Source: Adineta steineri
Taxonomy: Eukaryota > Rotifera > Eurotatoria > Adinetida > Adinetidae
Assembly (NCBI GenBank): GCA_905250115.1
Contig: CAJNOI010000008.1
Coordinates: 1,069,822-1,133,821 of the forward strand
Direction of reading: 5' to 3'
DNA length: 64,000 bases
Position 1 is the stretch's first letter. Each line of letters starts with the position of its first letter. A model generated the notes under the pieces. The model ran no database searches and was not told the origin of the DNA. It was given only the letters and a program-made list of their open reading frames with translations. Below, piece by piece: positions 10,187 through 23,600 of the stretch. Both the position numbers and the translations under genes were made by a program.

Positions 10187-13100
10187 GATTAGTTCATGGA
10201 AGTTTTCGATGGAAGCATACTGATATGAGAAACAAGGACTGTGTACAAAGAACAATGTTCAGTGGCCAATTGAACGAAATAGACAAATGTAGATGGCAGT
10301 AGATAACAAAAATATATTATAATTGAATATATCTTGTTTATCTTAATTAATTTTTAATAAGATATTATTTTTCTTTAAAAAATTTATATTAACAAATACA
10401 TAATAATAGTTTGCTTATTATTGGTTAACAACTCATTATCTATGTATTATTTCAAAAAGTAAAAAATTCATTCGAATCAATTTCTCATTAGACTAAATTT
10501 GATGATTATTATACAATAAGCATATTTGATGTAAAATAGATCATGTCACAGTCTGCCTCACTTTTTGTCAACTGATAAGCTTCTCATATATGGATGAATA
10601 TTACAATCTGTTATTTTCTTTACATTCTGGTTTCACTGGAAGCAAAAAACTATGACATAAGATAGAACAATAAGAAATGGGCAATATGAATGTTGATAGG
10701 TAATTGATATTAATCAAAATATCTTGAATACATGTAAATACCAAGCAAATAAATTCTTTATCTTGCAGTATAATTCTTGGTAACGAGAAATTTATCTTAT
10801 TAAAATATTACAGATAAAAAAAAGTCATTATTAATAATATAATCTGAAAGTTTTACAAGGACTTTATCAGTTAAAACCAACATGCAAGAAATTATCGAAG
10901 GAAATAAACTAATATTTGAACTTCCATACAGAAAATTAAATCCTAAAACCTAGTCTTCAATATATATATGGTATGAGAATATTTTTCATAGTGATAATTA
11001 GCTATAGTTTTTTAACATCTGGTATTTGTCAATGTATTTATTAAAAATAAATATTTTGTTTGAAGATAACCACACATTCTATGATCGAACAGGTACGTAG
11101 CCCATTATTATTACTCCGTTCTTTAATATAATCATATTCAACTCATTTATCTATTTAAACAAGAAATATAACGTATTTTTTATCTGAGGCTTATATAATT
11201 TCTAAGTGAAAGGTAAAAGATAAGAATCAGTAGTTCATTTAGGAATGATTATAACTAGAAATACTAGTAAATGGTCTAGATAGAAAACAAAATTATAGAT
11301 GCGGATTACTTTCTAATCATCATTATAGTCTTAATTATTAAAAACATGTTAACAAAATAAACGATTAAAGAAACTTTCTTTTCGGAAGTCATATTAATAG
11401 ACAAAATCTATGAATTTATAACATAAAATGTCATAAAATCATATACTATTAAGCATTAATGTCTATCCAAATAGACAATAAAAGAAGTTTCTATGCAGTA
11501 AAATGTTATCTTTTGATAGAAATAAAAAGTATTGTATAAGTTTATCATTAGACAATGCCATAACAATTTTTTCTTTATATATATATATGTAATGAACGAA
11601 ATAGTATTGATAACCAGCGACAGCTGTAATGAAGCTGTGACATATCTATAAAATCAAAAATTGGTATACTATGGATTGATAGCCTCGATTTGGACACCCT
11701 TCATACAGTAGTCATTCAAATAGTTTTACTTGACATTTTGTGATTATCCAAACATGAAATTAATGTAAATTTTTCTTCGTTATTAAATAAAGGGTATGTA
11801 ATAGATTCGTTTGTTTTCTAGGTAATTTCTACTAATGGAATTCATTTGATTTTTTTATCAAATAGCCATCTTTATTACAAATAATAAATACCAATATATA
11901 AATTGACGGAAAGGCCGTTTCGAATGACTAAGTTTTTCATAGAGCAAAAATATATGTTCTACATGTGTTAACTTCTTGATTTGTGAGACGAACGTTTTTT
12001 TTCTCTCGTCCGATTGTTATCTTTACTGTGAACTTTCATGCTGTCTCCATATATAAAATGAACTTTTGTTATTCGAATAATTTTCCATTGACGAATACCT
12101 TCTAACTTTTTTGTTTCGACTGATTCGGTAATGAAAAGCAAATAACTTTGAAAGTCTATCAATTGTAAATATACATTTTAGATTTCTATTCTGATAACCT
12201 TTAACATTTACACTCACTATTGCTTTTCTTACCTAGGACATATTTCCTTTTCAAAAGCAGTATGTCAATTAACGCCTTTCAAATAGTTGAGAATCTTCTT
12301 TTTTTTTCGTATTCACAATCGAATGTATTGATTCAAATAAATAGCTGACATAATTCCAAACCCTAACAATTCATATTTTTCTTGTTTCTGTTCTGTATAT
12401 TTCTTCAAAAAAAAACAGAACTATATTATAATTTTACCTTGTCAGTATTACAAAGCATGCTGCTGCTTCCTTCTTGATTTGTATGCAGAGTAGGTGTACT
12501 GATGTGACAAAGGTGAAGCAACTATATGAAGGACAGAACGTAAGACAAATCTTTGGTTTTGCTTTTTAATTTTTCATTCGAATAAGTAAGAAAAAAAGAT
12601 TTTTTATTTTATTAAATTTTCCTGAGAGAAAAATATATCAGTAGTCAAGAAATCCTATATCATAAAACATAATTTTACGAGAGAAAAAAATACGATTGGA
12701 CTATCTTTGTATGATGTATGTAATATTAATCCAATAAAATAAATATTTTTTTCAACATATCACCTTTATGTGACGTCGTAAAAAAATCAGCCAAACCCAT
12801 TAAAAATATTTTTTTGTATTACTTCAATAGATATTCAACATCCTATGTCGAAATGTATTTTATGCATATAGTTAAAAAAAGATTTGTATTTAATAGGAAT
12901 TTTTTTTCTTCTTTCATTTAAAGGTGTTATTTTGTTTTTTCTTCGTCTTCTTTTTTTTTGATCGTTTCTTTCTCTTTGTAGAGACACATCGGAAGTAAGA
13001 AAAAAAAGCTATTGTATCGTGCGCCACATTTAAGATATTCGCTTCATTAAATGTTCGCCTATTATACATATAGACTTTTAAGTGCTGCAAACTGGTTAGT

Positions 13101-13871
13101 TTTTATTTCTATTAAAAAATGTGTACCGAAAAAAAAGAAAGTAGACAAGTTTATTCTTGTTTGGATTTTAATTATTTTTAGTGAGAAAGAAAATCGAAAG
13201 ATTGAAATGAAATTGAAAAAAAAGTCTCTTCTCAGATTTCTAATCCTTAGTTTCTTTTTAGTAAAGAAAAAATTTGACCCTGGTTTTATTGCATCATTCA
13301 GTTTGTTCATTTGAATGTTTTCTTTGCTTCTTGTTATGCATGTAAATAGTAATTCGACGAAGATAACCTTCATACTATGGACAATTAATAAAGACATCAG
13401 AATAATTTTTGTTATTATACGACATCTCTTTCTTTTTTTTTCGTCATTTCGTGTCAACACCAAACCGATTAACATCATTTTGAGAAGACAAAAAAAAGAG
13501 AAGAAAAGTCTGTATGTCTACTAGTTCAATAGATATAGACAAAATGCGGTGTTTTTGTTGTTGTTATTGTGATGGTCTGTCGGTCCACAATCAGAGAGAC
13601 GATAGAAGAAAAAAACGAGACATACTAGTGGAGATTGTATGAGTTTTATATGTATGAGAAAAAGAAGGAAAAAGAGAGCGAATGGGAGGCTAATCTGCCA
13701 CAGAGACAAAGTAAATAAGAGCATAGCGCTTTGTGTTTAGTGAATAAAAGGGAGAGAAAAAGAGAGAACAATGAATTGTCTAGTGAATGCGCGCGTGCTC
13801 GTCACATACTATTCTTTTGACGACTTTTTGACTTTTTGACGTATTTATCTTTTTATTCTTTTTTTAAGATC
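10187..13871. other. Long spacer upstream of two divergent genes
   Basis: About 3.7 kb of AT-rich DNA between the Storkhead-box start (minus) and the hillarin start (plus). I see no convincing coding exon; the short ORFs here are poly-A/T driven. It probably holds the promoters and 5' UTR exons of both genes. A strong polypyrimidine tract plus AG at 13849-13868 sits directly before the hillarin ATG, so a 5' UTR intron probably ends there. Confidence 0.5.
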
Positions 13872-16800
13872 ATGAACACAAATGCAAGTATAGATTCATC
13901 TAATAATAGTAGTCATAGTACATCTCCTGCATCATTTAACCTTGCTGGAGAAACAGCAACAATACCAACAATAGCATCGGCATCATCAACATCATCATTA
14001 ACATCACCGCGCGATCGTTGTCGTCGATGTCAACAGCTTGTCTATGTAACCGAACGTATTGGTCCAGTTAAAGATTCACTTTATCATAAATTATGTTTTA
14101 AATGTTTAAAATGTGATCGTCAATTAGATTTTAAAACATATTTTACCAATTCAATTGATTTAAGTGATAAAGAAATTTATTGTCAAAGTCATGTACCACG
14201 ATCTGGTAAAGGTGTGTTTTCAACTGATGATATTCATATACGAAATGTGATGAAAGCACCAAAATTAAATGTTATGCAAAAACTTGATGATCGTCTTAAA
14301 GTATAATAAATTGAATAATATCAAATTTTCATCTTCTTTCATATTTATTAGAGTGCACATATTGATTCTCAATCAGTCTCAATAGCCCATGCTATGAAAG
14401 CTCAACAAATGTTTCAAAATGGTCGAGAAAAAATTAACGCTATACATAAATTTCCTGCTTTACCACCGGTATGAATAGATGAATGTAGTAAAATAAAAAA
14501 AACTAATTTTGATATTTTAAAAGGATGTTTTAAATTGTCGTGAAGAAGTACGTCGTGCTCAAAAAAGTCTAGAAGATAAACAGCGTGAAGAAGAAGATAT
14601 ATTATTTAAAAAATTTCAAAGTGATCGTCAATTAGAAGAAAAAAGACTTGAACGTGAAGTAACAGATGAATGGGAAAAAAGATTACAATTACTTACAGAT
14701 AGATATGAAGATGATTTACAAAAAAAACGAGATCAAAATATTGAACGAGTAAAAAAAATTGAATTTCTTTTTTTGTTTTTTTATAAATGATTTATTTTGT
14801 ATAGGAATTAACATTTCGTTTTAAAAAAGAAAAAGCTGAACTTGAACAAAATATGACATTAAAACGAGAAAAAAAACGTGAACTTATTCGTAAACAATTA
14901 ATGGAAAAAGAACAAGAAACAACACATTCACTTGTTTCGAAATTTAGTAAAGAAATGATTACTTTAATACAAGAAAAAGAATTAGCTGCACTCGTAAGTT
15001 ATTTCTCGAAATTTAAAATTAATTTGCCTTGATAAAATAAAAGCAAATAGTATTATTTTAAAAGAAGAAACGATTCGAATAGAAAGAAGAAGAAGACGAC
15101 ATTAAAATCAATATTAGTCTAGAGTATTCTTTTGATAAATATATAACAATGTTAATAGCTATGATCAGTTATTCAGTCCATAAATCAATTCCCCGGTATT
15201 AGAGAAATATAATATAGCTTTGAAATATATATATACAATTACTATTTCCTGTCGAAATTTCCATGGGAATATAAACATTAAGATTTGTATCATGGCTGGA
15301 AAAATACTAGTATTCAGTTTATAGATACGATGGGAGAATGATTTCGACTATGGGATAAAGTATAATTTTATTGAGAAGGTTCCCAAAATTCAAAGCTAAT
15401 AATACATTTATTGGATTTTCTCCGGGTAATGCAAAATTTGTTCGATCGTAGACGCTGTATTATTTGATAAAATGAAATAAGTTAAATTTAACGTCTTTGA
15501 TTGCTTATAAGAGGTTAAGTGAAGTGTGCTTCAAATTCGGAGTTTACGGATGTCTAAGTTTTCGCGAAAAACCGAGGGAGAACAAACTGATTTCCTGATT
15601 TCTTGATCTCTAAATTCATTTTCGTGATTTCTCATGATTTCTGCTGATTTCTTGTGATTTCTAGCATGGAAATCAATTGGGGATATGTGTGGATGTGGGT
15701 GTGACCGAGTGGGTGTCCGTGTCCCTGTAGATACTGTATTCATCTGACACCCACACCCACACCCTTTTGATTTCCCATGATTTCTTATGATTTCCACTTG
15801 ATTTTTAGTATAGAAATCAGTTTGTTCCCCCTTGCGAAAAACTCTGCCTGAAAACTGTAATCATCTGTTTTTGATTGCTCTAATAGATACTCTGGACTGT
15901 GCTGAGTGAACTAGTGAAGCTCAAGAAAAAAAGCTACAGTTACCAGTCGCAGTTTGTCGAAAGCTTGAAATTGGTAGACTTCAAATTTGGAGTCCACTTA
16001 ACTTGACCCTTATAAGAGTAGAAAGGACAAACAGCTTGTTATTACTTCGATCTGAATTATTTAGTTTTAATCTATTTTAATAGTTCCTTATCTTAATTTA
16101 GTCAGAAAATGGTGTTGATGATCAACGTGTAACATCATTTACAATGCTTCAAATGCGTCAACCACCAGCTCCTCAACCTCCACGTCGTCGTAAACGTGAT
16201 CTCTATCTCGATCCATCTATATTTGAACATGTCGATCAACAAGCTATTGCTGTTGCTGAAAGTGATCAAACATCATATACAGAATTAGTCGATCAATTAA
16301 CATTTGGTTTAGTAACTGATTTAGAAAAAGCAAGGTAAATATCTATAAAATTTCACTTTTCCATTGTCCACTAACAGAGGAATAAAATTCTAGTTTTGAA
16401 TTTAGTCATTTTAAGTGTTTATGTGTAAGTATGTATGAACAAAAAAAAAAACAATCATGCATGGAAATGACATTTTTCCCCTTTATATATATATCTATAC
16501 ATATTTTTTTCTCTTGCTACTATGTGCTTTACAGCCACCACTATGTTTTTTTTTGTTTCATGTTTGGAGAATAAGCTACAATCGAAATATAAACATACAT
16601 TTATATATATTCTTATAATTTAGGGCTATTTTCCGGTGGATTACTGTAAAAGATTTAAATGCAATTGATTTTCATAATAATCTTGCTGCTGATACTCCAA
16701 TGGGTTTATTACGTGGTATAAAATATGGTACTGAAACTTATCATACATTATTCATGCGTTTATGCAGGTAAAAAAACATATGATATTTTATGTATTTATT

Positions 16801-19800
16801 TAATTTAGTTTTATTGAATTAGTTTTGCTGCTATATATTGTGTTGATGTAAAAGGTCATTCAAAAAGTGTAGGTTATGAACCAGGTATGCAAATTGGTGA
16901 AGGAAAATTTACCAATACATGGAATGCTGTTGTAATTGATGGTGAATGGAGATTTGTTCAATGTAATTGGGGTGCTAGGTAAATGTTTTATTAGTAATTT
17001 TGATATGTCTATTAATTTATTTTCATAGACATTTAGTTATGAGTAAAGATAAAAAACAAATTGATGTTTTACCACCAAAACCAACAAGAGAAAAAATAAA
17101 ATATCAGGTTAAATTCAAAATAAGTAAATTTTCGATGTATATATATATTTTTTCTTATAGTATGATGAACATTATTTTCTACCTGATCCCGAAGATTTTA
17201 TTTTGGAATTTTTTCCATATAAAAGTGAATGGCAATTACTTGAATCTCCAATAACATTACAACAATTTGAACAATTACCATTTGTTCGTTCACTTTTTTT
17301 TCATTATCATTTATCATTTGTTAATCAACAATATGCAGTTATTCAAACAGATAATCGTGGTGCATGTGATATTAAATTACGTATGCCTGATTCACTTAAA
17401 CATCGTTTAGCATTCCATTTTCATTTACGTTTTGCAAATACAACTACAAATGAACAAGGAGAAGATTTAGGTGAATTTCAAGGTGTTAAACTTGAACGTT
17501 ATGTATTACATACAGTTCAAGATGATTTAGTTTCATTTAATATTCATGTACCACAAGAAGCAGATTATTTTATTGAAGTTTTTGCATCACTTGTGGTAAA
17601 AATAAACAAATGCTTTTTTTTTCTCTCTTATAAATAATAATAGATGAAAGCATTGATATATATATGTAGGATAGAATCGATAAGTATTATCATAATTCTG
17701 CATGTATCCTCTTCGCCGAAAAACAGTTTTTCGCTTGGAAGCGGTTGAAAAAGTATGAGTGAGGGGAAAAATCCTTTCGATAAAATGTTTTTCGGCGAAA
17801 AGGAAGGACAAAGACATAACGTACTAGGTGTCCCGAACACCTGATAATTTGTCCAGATATTCGAAATTGACTTTTTTTTACCGGGAGTCCGTAAAACATG
17901 TTGGTCAGGAAATTATAGTTTTAAAAAATATAGGGAAATCGGAACGAAATGCTCCACAATATGTAAAATATTTTCACGAAATCTGGTGATGGTGTGTAGT
18001 ATGAGAGAAAAATGACTTATACATCCACATCCACACCCACTCTAACACTCTGCTTGTTTTAAATCTTTGTCATTCCGAAAACTCTGTGTATTTTTATATG
18101 TCGGGAAACCTTAAAAAATAGTTGGTGTGTTATGTCTGTTTCTCGAAAAGGAACACAACCCATAATTCTTGTTAAAAATCAAACATAGAATATATTATTT
18201 TGTTCGAATTGAATTTGAATCTTGTCAACTCTAGTTAGAGAATTCATGTAAACTTTAAGTACGTATGCTCGCTTTTAGTTTTATAAGTACTTCTAAGCAC
18301 CTTATCGTAGATAAGAAAGCTCCTTATGTGTATGACGTGAAAAGTGCTGATCAACACCATACAATGTATTTAAGCATGTAAAAATAGTTTATAGTTAGAA
18401 AATAATATTATAGGAATACAGTTCATATTTTCTTGTTAATAAACTCTATATGATAATGGATTTTTAGAACGTTCTATTCAAGTAGAACGCGGCATTATTA
18501 TATTTTGTAATTACTAATGAAATTTAATAATTTGCAGAAGTATGTTCGATTTCATAAATTTATTAAGAAGCACAAAAGGAGATTAGTTTTAAAGTAAAAG
18601 TTATTTCTGTTTTGTCCAATCTGAAATCTTTATAATGAATTGCTTGTTCATAAAAATTTTCTCTTTGTAGGAACCTGATCCAAATCCATTTGGACAAAGT
18701 TTTAAATTAAAATGTGTTTGTAAATATCGTATAATATGTAAACATTTAATTCAACGAATGGTAAATTTTTATTTCTTTCGAATATTCATTCATAACTTGA
18801 AATGTTTTCTAAATAGCATCCACTTCCAGCTTGTGCATCAGGTGAATGGGGTCCGGCGAAAGCAATTCGTCATTTTAATATTTGTCCATTGACTCATTTT
18901 CAAGCTATTTTTGAAACACATCAATTACCAATAACAATTAAATTTCGTTGTCCAAAACAACTTAAATTTCATGGTAAATTAAGTTCAAATCAATATCCAT
19001 CGATCAATCATGATCATAGTATCATATCAAATTCAGCAACATCAAATACTCTCGATAAATATGTTAAATATGAATATGATGAATTTGATTTTATAATATC
19101 ATTTATTATACAATTACCACACGATGGACAATATGGTATTGATTTATATGCACGTGATCCAGAATATCAAACCGAAAAACGAACAATGTCACATTGTTGC
19201 AAATATGTTATTAATTATTCCAAACCACCTGCTGTTGATCCAACAACTACAGCAGCAGCAGCAACAGCAAATAATAATAATAATAATAATAATAATAGTT
19301 TATATCATGATTATTCATTTGATAGTGGAAAAACAAATGGACAACAAAGAATGACATCACCACGAACTAATTCAACTTTCAATCAATCAGAACGTAGTCT
19401 ATCACCGCGTAAGTTTTATATTAATATTATTTTTTGCTAGATAGTACTTGAATTTAATTGATATTTACGTCTTTCGTAGATAATAAAAATCAAATTAAAT
19501 TATTGAATATATTTATATCGAGAAAAATATTCGCAATTTAAGATATAAATCGTGTGTATTTAATATTATTTATTCATTTCAATATCTTAAAATTAATAGG
19601 AAAAGAGAAAGTGATTTAGATAGCTTGACTAATGTACATCAGTCACGGAGTGTTTTATGTCTGAATTTGATCGATCATAAAATGATTTACACTTATTCTT
19701 TTACATTACAAAGAAAGAAAGAAAGAAAGAATAGGTTATTGTTTTTTCTATTAATTTTAACAATTTCCCGCCCGTCACAATTCTCTTGTTGTTTCAACTA

Positions 19801-20604
19801 AATTTCAAAGTTACTATATTTATATCGAGACAGTGATTAAAATGGTTTCATTGAATTCCAAACTACACTAACATATTTAGATTTTTCTCTAGGGAAATAA
19901 CATTTAGTTTTTTCTTAAACCTCCAGTGAAAATAATCATATTCGAGATACTCAATCACAAATAATTAAAATGAAAGATGATATAGTATCTTGCCTTGAAT
20001 GACACTTTCTTCCCGCTGTCAAATCTCATTGATAAACTATCGAATGTTTTTCGTAGAAAAGAAAGAAATACTAAATTCACGTCCTATAAATGTCAATAAA
20101 AATTAAATAACTAATATATATATATATATATCTTTCCAAGGTTCATCATCTTCACGAGATACAAATGGTTCAGGAGCTAATACTTCAGTACCAATGCCTC
20201 GAGTAGGCGGAAATACAAATTTACTTTCTCAATTTGGTATGAGTCCAATAAGTCATCCGGATCCATCTATAACATTACGTTCAATCAATACACTTGAATT
20301 ATTATTTCAAATACGTAAAATGGTTGATTTTTCGTTTGATCTTATTTATCATCATACACCATCTGATCTTCCATCACGAACACCATTACCAAATTTAAAT
20401 CAACGTTTAAATGCATCAGACTATGTGACTATTAAACCAAATGGTGGTTTTAATGTTATATTTGCATTAAAATTACCTAAACAAGGTGTTTATACATTTA
20501 CAATTTATGCAGCAGCAACAAATCATCGAAATGATGTACAATTAAATTCAAATGGACAAACAGAATTACCAGCTGTTTATACATATTTACTTCGATATAT
20601 TTAA
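13872..20604 (+). CDS. Hillarin/KY-type protein: LIM, coiled coil and degenerate transglutaminase domain
   Basis: Twelve exons (13872-14300, 14352-14468, 14524-14748, 14805-14993, 16102-16334, 16624-16767, 16823-16978, 17029-17107, 17161-17595, 18671-18760, 18817-19408, 20141-20604) join in frame to 1050 residues. A LIM finger covers C50-H107. Residues about 183-320 are a highly charged coiled coil. A transglutaminase-like core follows (ARAIFRWITVKD, then YGTETYH, TNTWNAVVIDGEW and VQCNWGARHLV), then three beta-rich repeats of the KY/hillarin type. The order matches Drosophila hillarin, nematode LTD-1 and, without LIM, vertebrate KY. These act at septin, muscle or epithelial cytoskeleton. The usual catalytic Cys, His and Asp appear replaced by Glu435, Thr478 and Gln492, so it is probably a binding module and not an enzyme. 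A His/Gln/Asn-rich insert lies near 19250-19300. Confidence 0.9.
15514..16008. mobile_element. Second foldback/MITE-like element, in a hillarin intron
   Basis: A 495-base insertion in the intron 14994-16101, flanked by a perfect 10-base direct repeat CTTATAAGAG (15504-15513 and 16009-16018). The ends are imperfect inverted repeats: GTTAAGTGAAGT on the left against GGTCAAGTTAAGTGGACT read from the right. Inner arms GGGAGAACAAACTGATTTC (15576-15594) and the inverse of GAAATCAGTTTGTTCCCC (15813-15830) pair as well. The core is a repeated TGATTTC motif and a CACACCCAC run. There is no coding capacity. Its design resembles the element at 6021-6414, but the sequences differ. Confidence 0.7.
17707..17804. 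repeat. Hairpin in a hillarin intron
   Basis: TCCTCTTCGCCGAAAAAC (17707-17724) and its inverse GTTTTTCGGCGAAAAGGA (17787-17804) pair at 17 of 18 positions around a 62-base loop. It lies in the 1075-base intron 17596-18670, which is far larger than the neighbouring introns, so the hairpin may be the core of another decayed insertion. No flanking duplication was found. Confidence 0.5.
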
Positions 20605-23600
20605 AAAATATATCTTGTATGTTCTGTTTTCTGTCATATTCTGTCTGGTGTTAAGCAACAAACAATTGTCGACTTTCTTTCTCTCTTTCTTTTTTTTAGT
20701 ACATTGTTTTTTTTACTCTTACCAAGGAAAGATCAACTTTCTGTCGTTTTTCTTTTTGTATAACATTTTTCAGAAATTTAGAGTGGTGTATTTGTGTGTA
20801 TGTATACTCGTCATTATTAAGAAGTTTTCTTTTGTGGCCTTGTTGTGTTGGCGGTTTTTTTTTCTTATTTATATATATATTTTTTTCTCTTTATATTCTT
20901 TGTGCACATTGATCGCCTCGCTCGATCAACCGATCGTCGTTCATTCGTTCGGTTTCTTCTTCTTCTTCTTCTTCTTCTTCTTTTTTTCCGTTTGATGATA
21001 ATAATATCGCAATATGCACGATCGAATAAAAAAAAGTGTTGCCTCGTTAATGGTTCAATGATGAGTACATGTTACGTAGTCACACATATATATATGTTAT
21101 GTTCAAAGGATGATGCATTTCCCTTGCTACTTCAGTCTACTAATTGAATTTTGAACATTAGCCACAGGTAAGTTGATGGGTATGTCATTTCGATGACATA
21201 GAAAATTGAAATATGAAGAAATATCAGACTGAATCAGATCCAATGTCTAACTTCGGATCAGTGTCATACGTTTTTCTTTCTATCATATGTTAATAATAAA
21301 TATCTTCACACAATAAATACTTTAACTAAGGTTTCTTTGGCACGCGTCAAATGACCTTCAGTCAACAAACATGATTCTCTGAGGTTTTTTTTTCGCTCTT
21401 TTGTACCTATTGTATTGTAAGTTATTATTATTGCTGTCTCATCATAATACAATCCTTTGTCGTTCGCTCGATTGATTGACTGACTGTAGTAGTAGTAGTC
21501 GTCGTAGTTGTGTAGAATGAACGCCTTGAGGTTTGCTACGCGCCGACTCTTTTAAACTAAAGTCAGTCTTGCGGAAGGCAATCTTTGCGCATAGATGTGT
21601 TTCATTTCACTAGCTTCTATTGTCTTCAATACTCACATGCACACTTTGATCATTAACAATTTAGTAGTGCATATGTGTGTGTGTGTGTGTGTTAATGTAT
21701 TATCAACAATACACAAAACATACACATAAAGAGATATCATACAACGTGTTCATTGACGTGCGAATAGAAGAAAAAAAGAGATCGATTTCACTAATATAAA
21801 TACATATATATATGTATATATATATACACATAGATAGATAGATAAATGCTGTGTACTCAATCAGTATCAAGTTCCTTATTAGGAAGGACAGACTTCCGTT
21901 CGACTGTAAGAAGAAATTAGAAGGAGAAAATGCTAATTTTACATGTATATGAGCGTAAAGAGCTCTTACATCAGGGCCATATTTCTTCTTTTCTATCATT
22001 CCTATTGACCTTACCGAATCCAGATACAATATTTCTAGTTGTTACAGTTTATAAGTAGAAAAGAGAAAAACTCATCCAATTGGAACGACTGTTCTCATAT
22101 GTCACACAAATGATTGATGCTCTCGGGACTCTCTTTTTCATACGTCCAAACACATACTACTATATTTGTTAGATCCTTGACACTATAGAAATGAGAAAGG
22201 AAAGGGGAGTAATTCAATGTGTATTGAGCAATATATATGTATACTAAAGATGATGCGAATAGGTCAAAGTCGAGTGATTTATTCAGATGTAGAAGAGCCT
22301 TTAGGCGTGGTCTGTACTGACGACATATACATATACACATATAGCTAAATTCAATTATTGCTCAGAGATTATCATACTTAGCTGTCGTCATCATCACCAT
22401 AATCATCATCATCATTATTATTACTATTTTCTTCTATTAAAAATGACTGGTAGAACATCAAACATGATGCAATCAAAGGGTCAAAAGACCGATTAGTGTC
22501 CAACACACGTTGATTCGATTAACATCGAAAATGTTCGTTGACTTTTTTCTTCTCACCGACAATTTATCTATTCATTTATTTAGATTATTCTTTTGAACTT
22601 ATCGATATAAGTAATAGTCATTGTCACACAAATAATAATAATAATATACAGGTTAGAGTTTCTTTTTTTTATCTAATTGAATGTATACGATAAATAAATG
22701 TATACGTCTTTCTGAGTTAGTTAAAGCTTTATTGAGCCTATTCATGAAGTTTCCCGTCTCCGCATCGGAAGGAGCCAATTTCTAAAACTTCCGTTGGTTG
22801 AACGGCGCACATGCACAATGTCTTTTTCGCATCACGAAACACAGCGGGATGCGTCTGTCGTTGTCATAGTGTGTGTCACTTTTTATTTGTTTCAAGTATA
22901 TATATATATATACGAGAACTTCTTCATTCGCACGTATTTTACCAATTGAACGGCGGCACATGTCCGGGCGGCTATCTTTTTTCTTCTTTGCGTTTCATTT
23001 TAATAGAATATACAACAAAAAAAAAGAAAGAAAGGGAAAAGAACTCCAAAACATTTGATCTATACATAGATAGAAGGAGAAGAAAGAGAGAAAACGTTCA
23101 ATGTCTTTTTTTTCTCTCCTCCCATTTTGTCCACTTGAGATATAGTGACTACTGTTCAATGTTGAATGAACAAGCGAAGTGAATGAGAAGATCTGTCATA
23201 ACAGGTGAATAAAAGTACGTAATGGAAGAAATGGTAACGGCATACATATAAGGTAATAGTGACAGCAGAAATAATGTTTAATGACACAAAGTTTGCGCGA
23301 GAGTAGGCGATTCACAAAGAAAGAAAAAGAGGAAACCGTTTCATACACTTGATCGAGTTTGCGTGTGGCATAAAAAATGAAGTGAAAGAAATTAGCACTC
23401 CAGTGAATGAGCGTTTTCTCAGGGAAGGTCATCTTTCACGAGTAGCGCTAAGATCGATTGTCAATGAACTAACTTTGGTTTATATGCTTATTATTTGTTC
23501 ATGCATAGTTGAGTATATATAGCTACGTAATGATCGATGTATGTGTTACGCTCAATCATTTTCTCTTTTTCTTTTTTTTTTTCTTCATAAAATACACGCA

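Noticed and set aside
13051..13478. Overlapping plus- and minus-strand ORFs of 87 and 138 codons
   Set aside because: Lys/Phe/Ile-dominated translations on both strands from A/T runs; no motif and no splice context.
20552..20995. 147-codon plus-strand ORF after the hillarin stop
   Set aside because: Poly-Phe/Leu translation of T-rich and TTC repeats in the presumed 3' UTR.
22811..23182. 123-codon plus-strand ORF
   Set aside because: No motif, Ser/Arg/Phe-rich from simple sequence, and not linked to any exon with a good acceptor.
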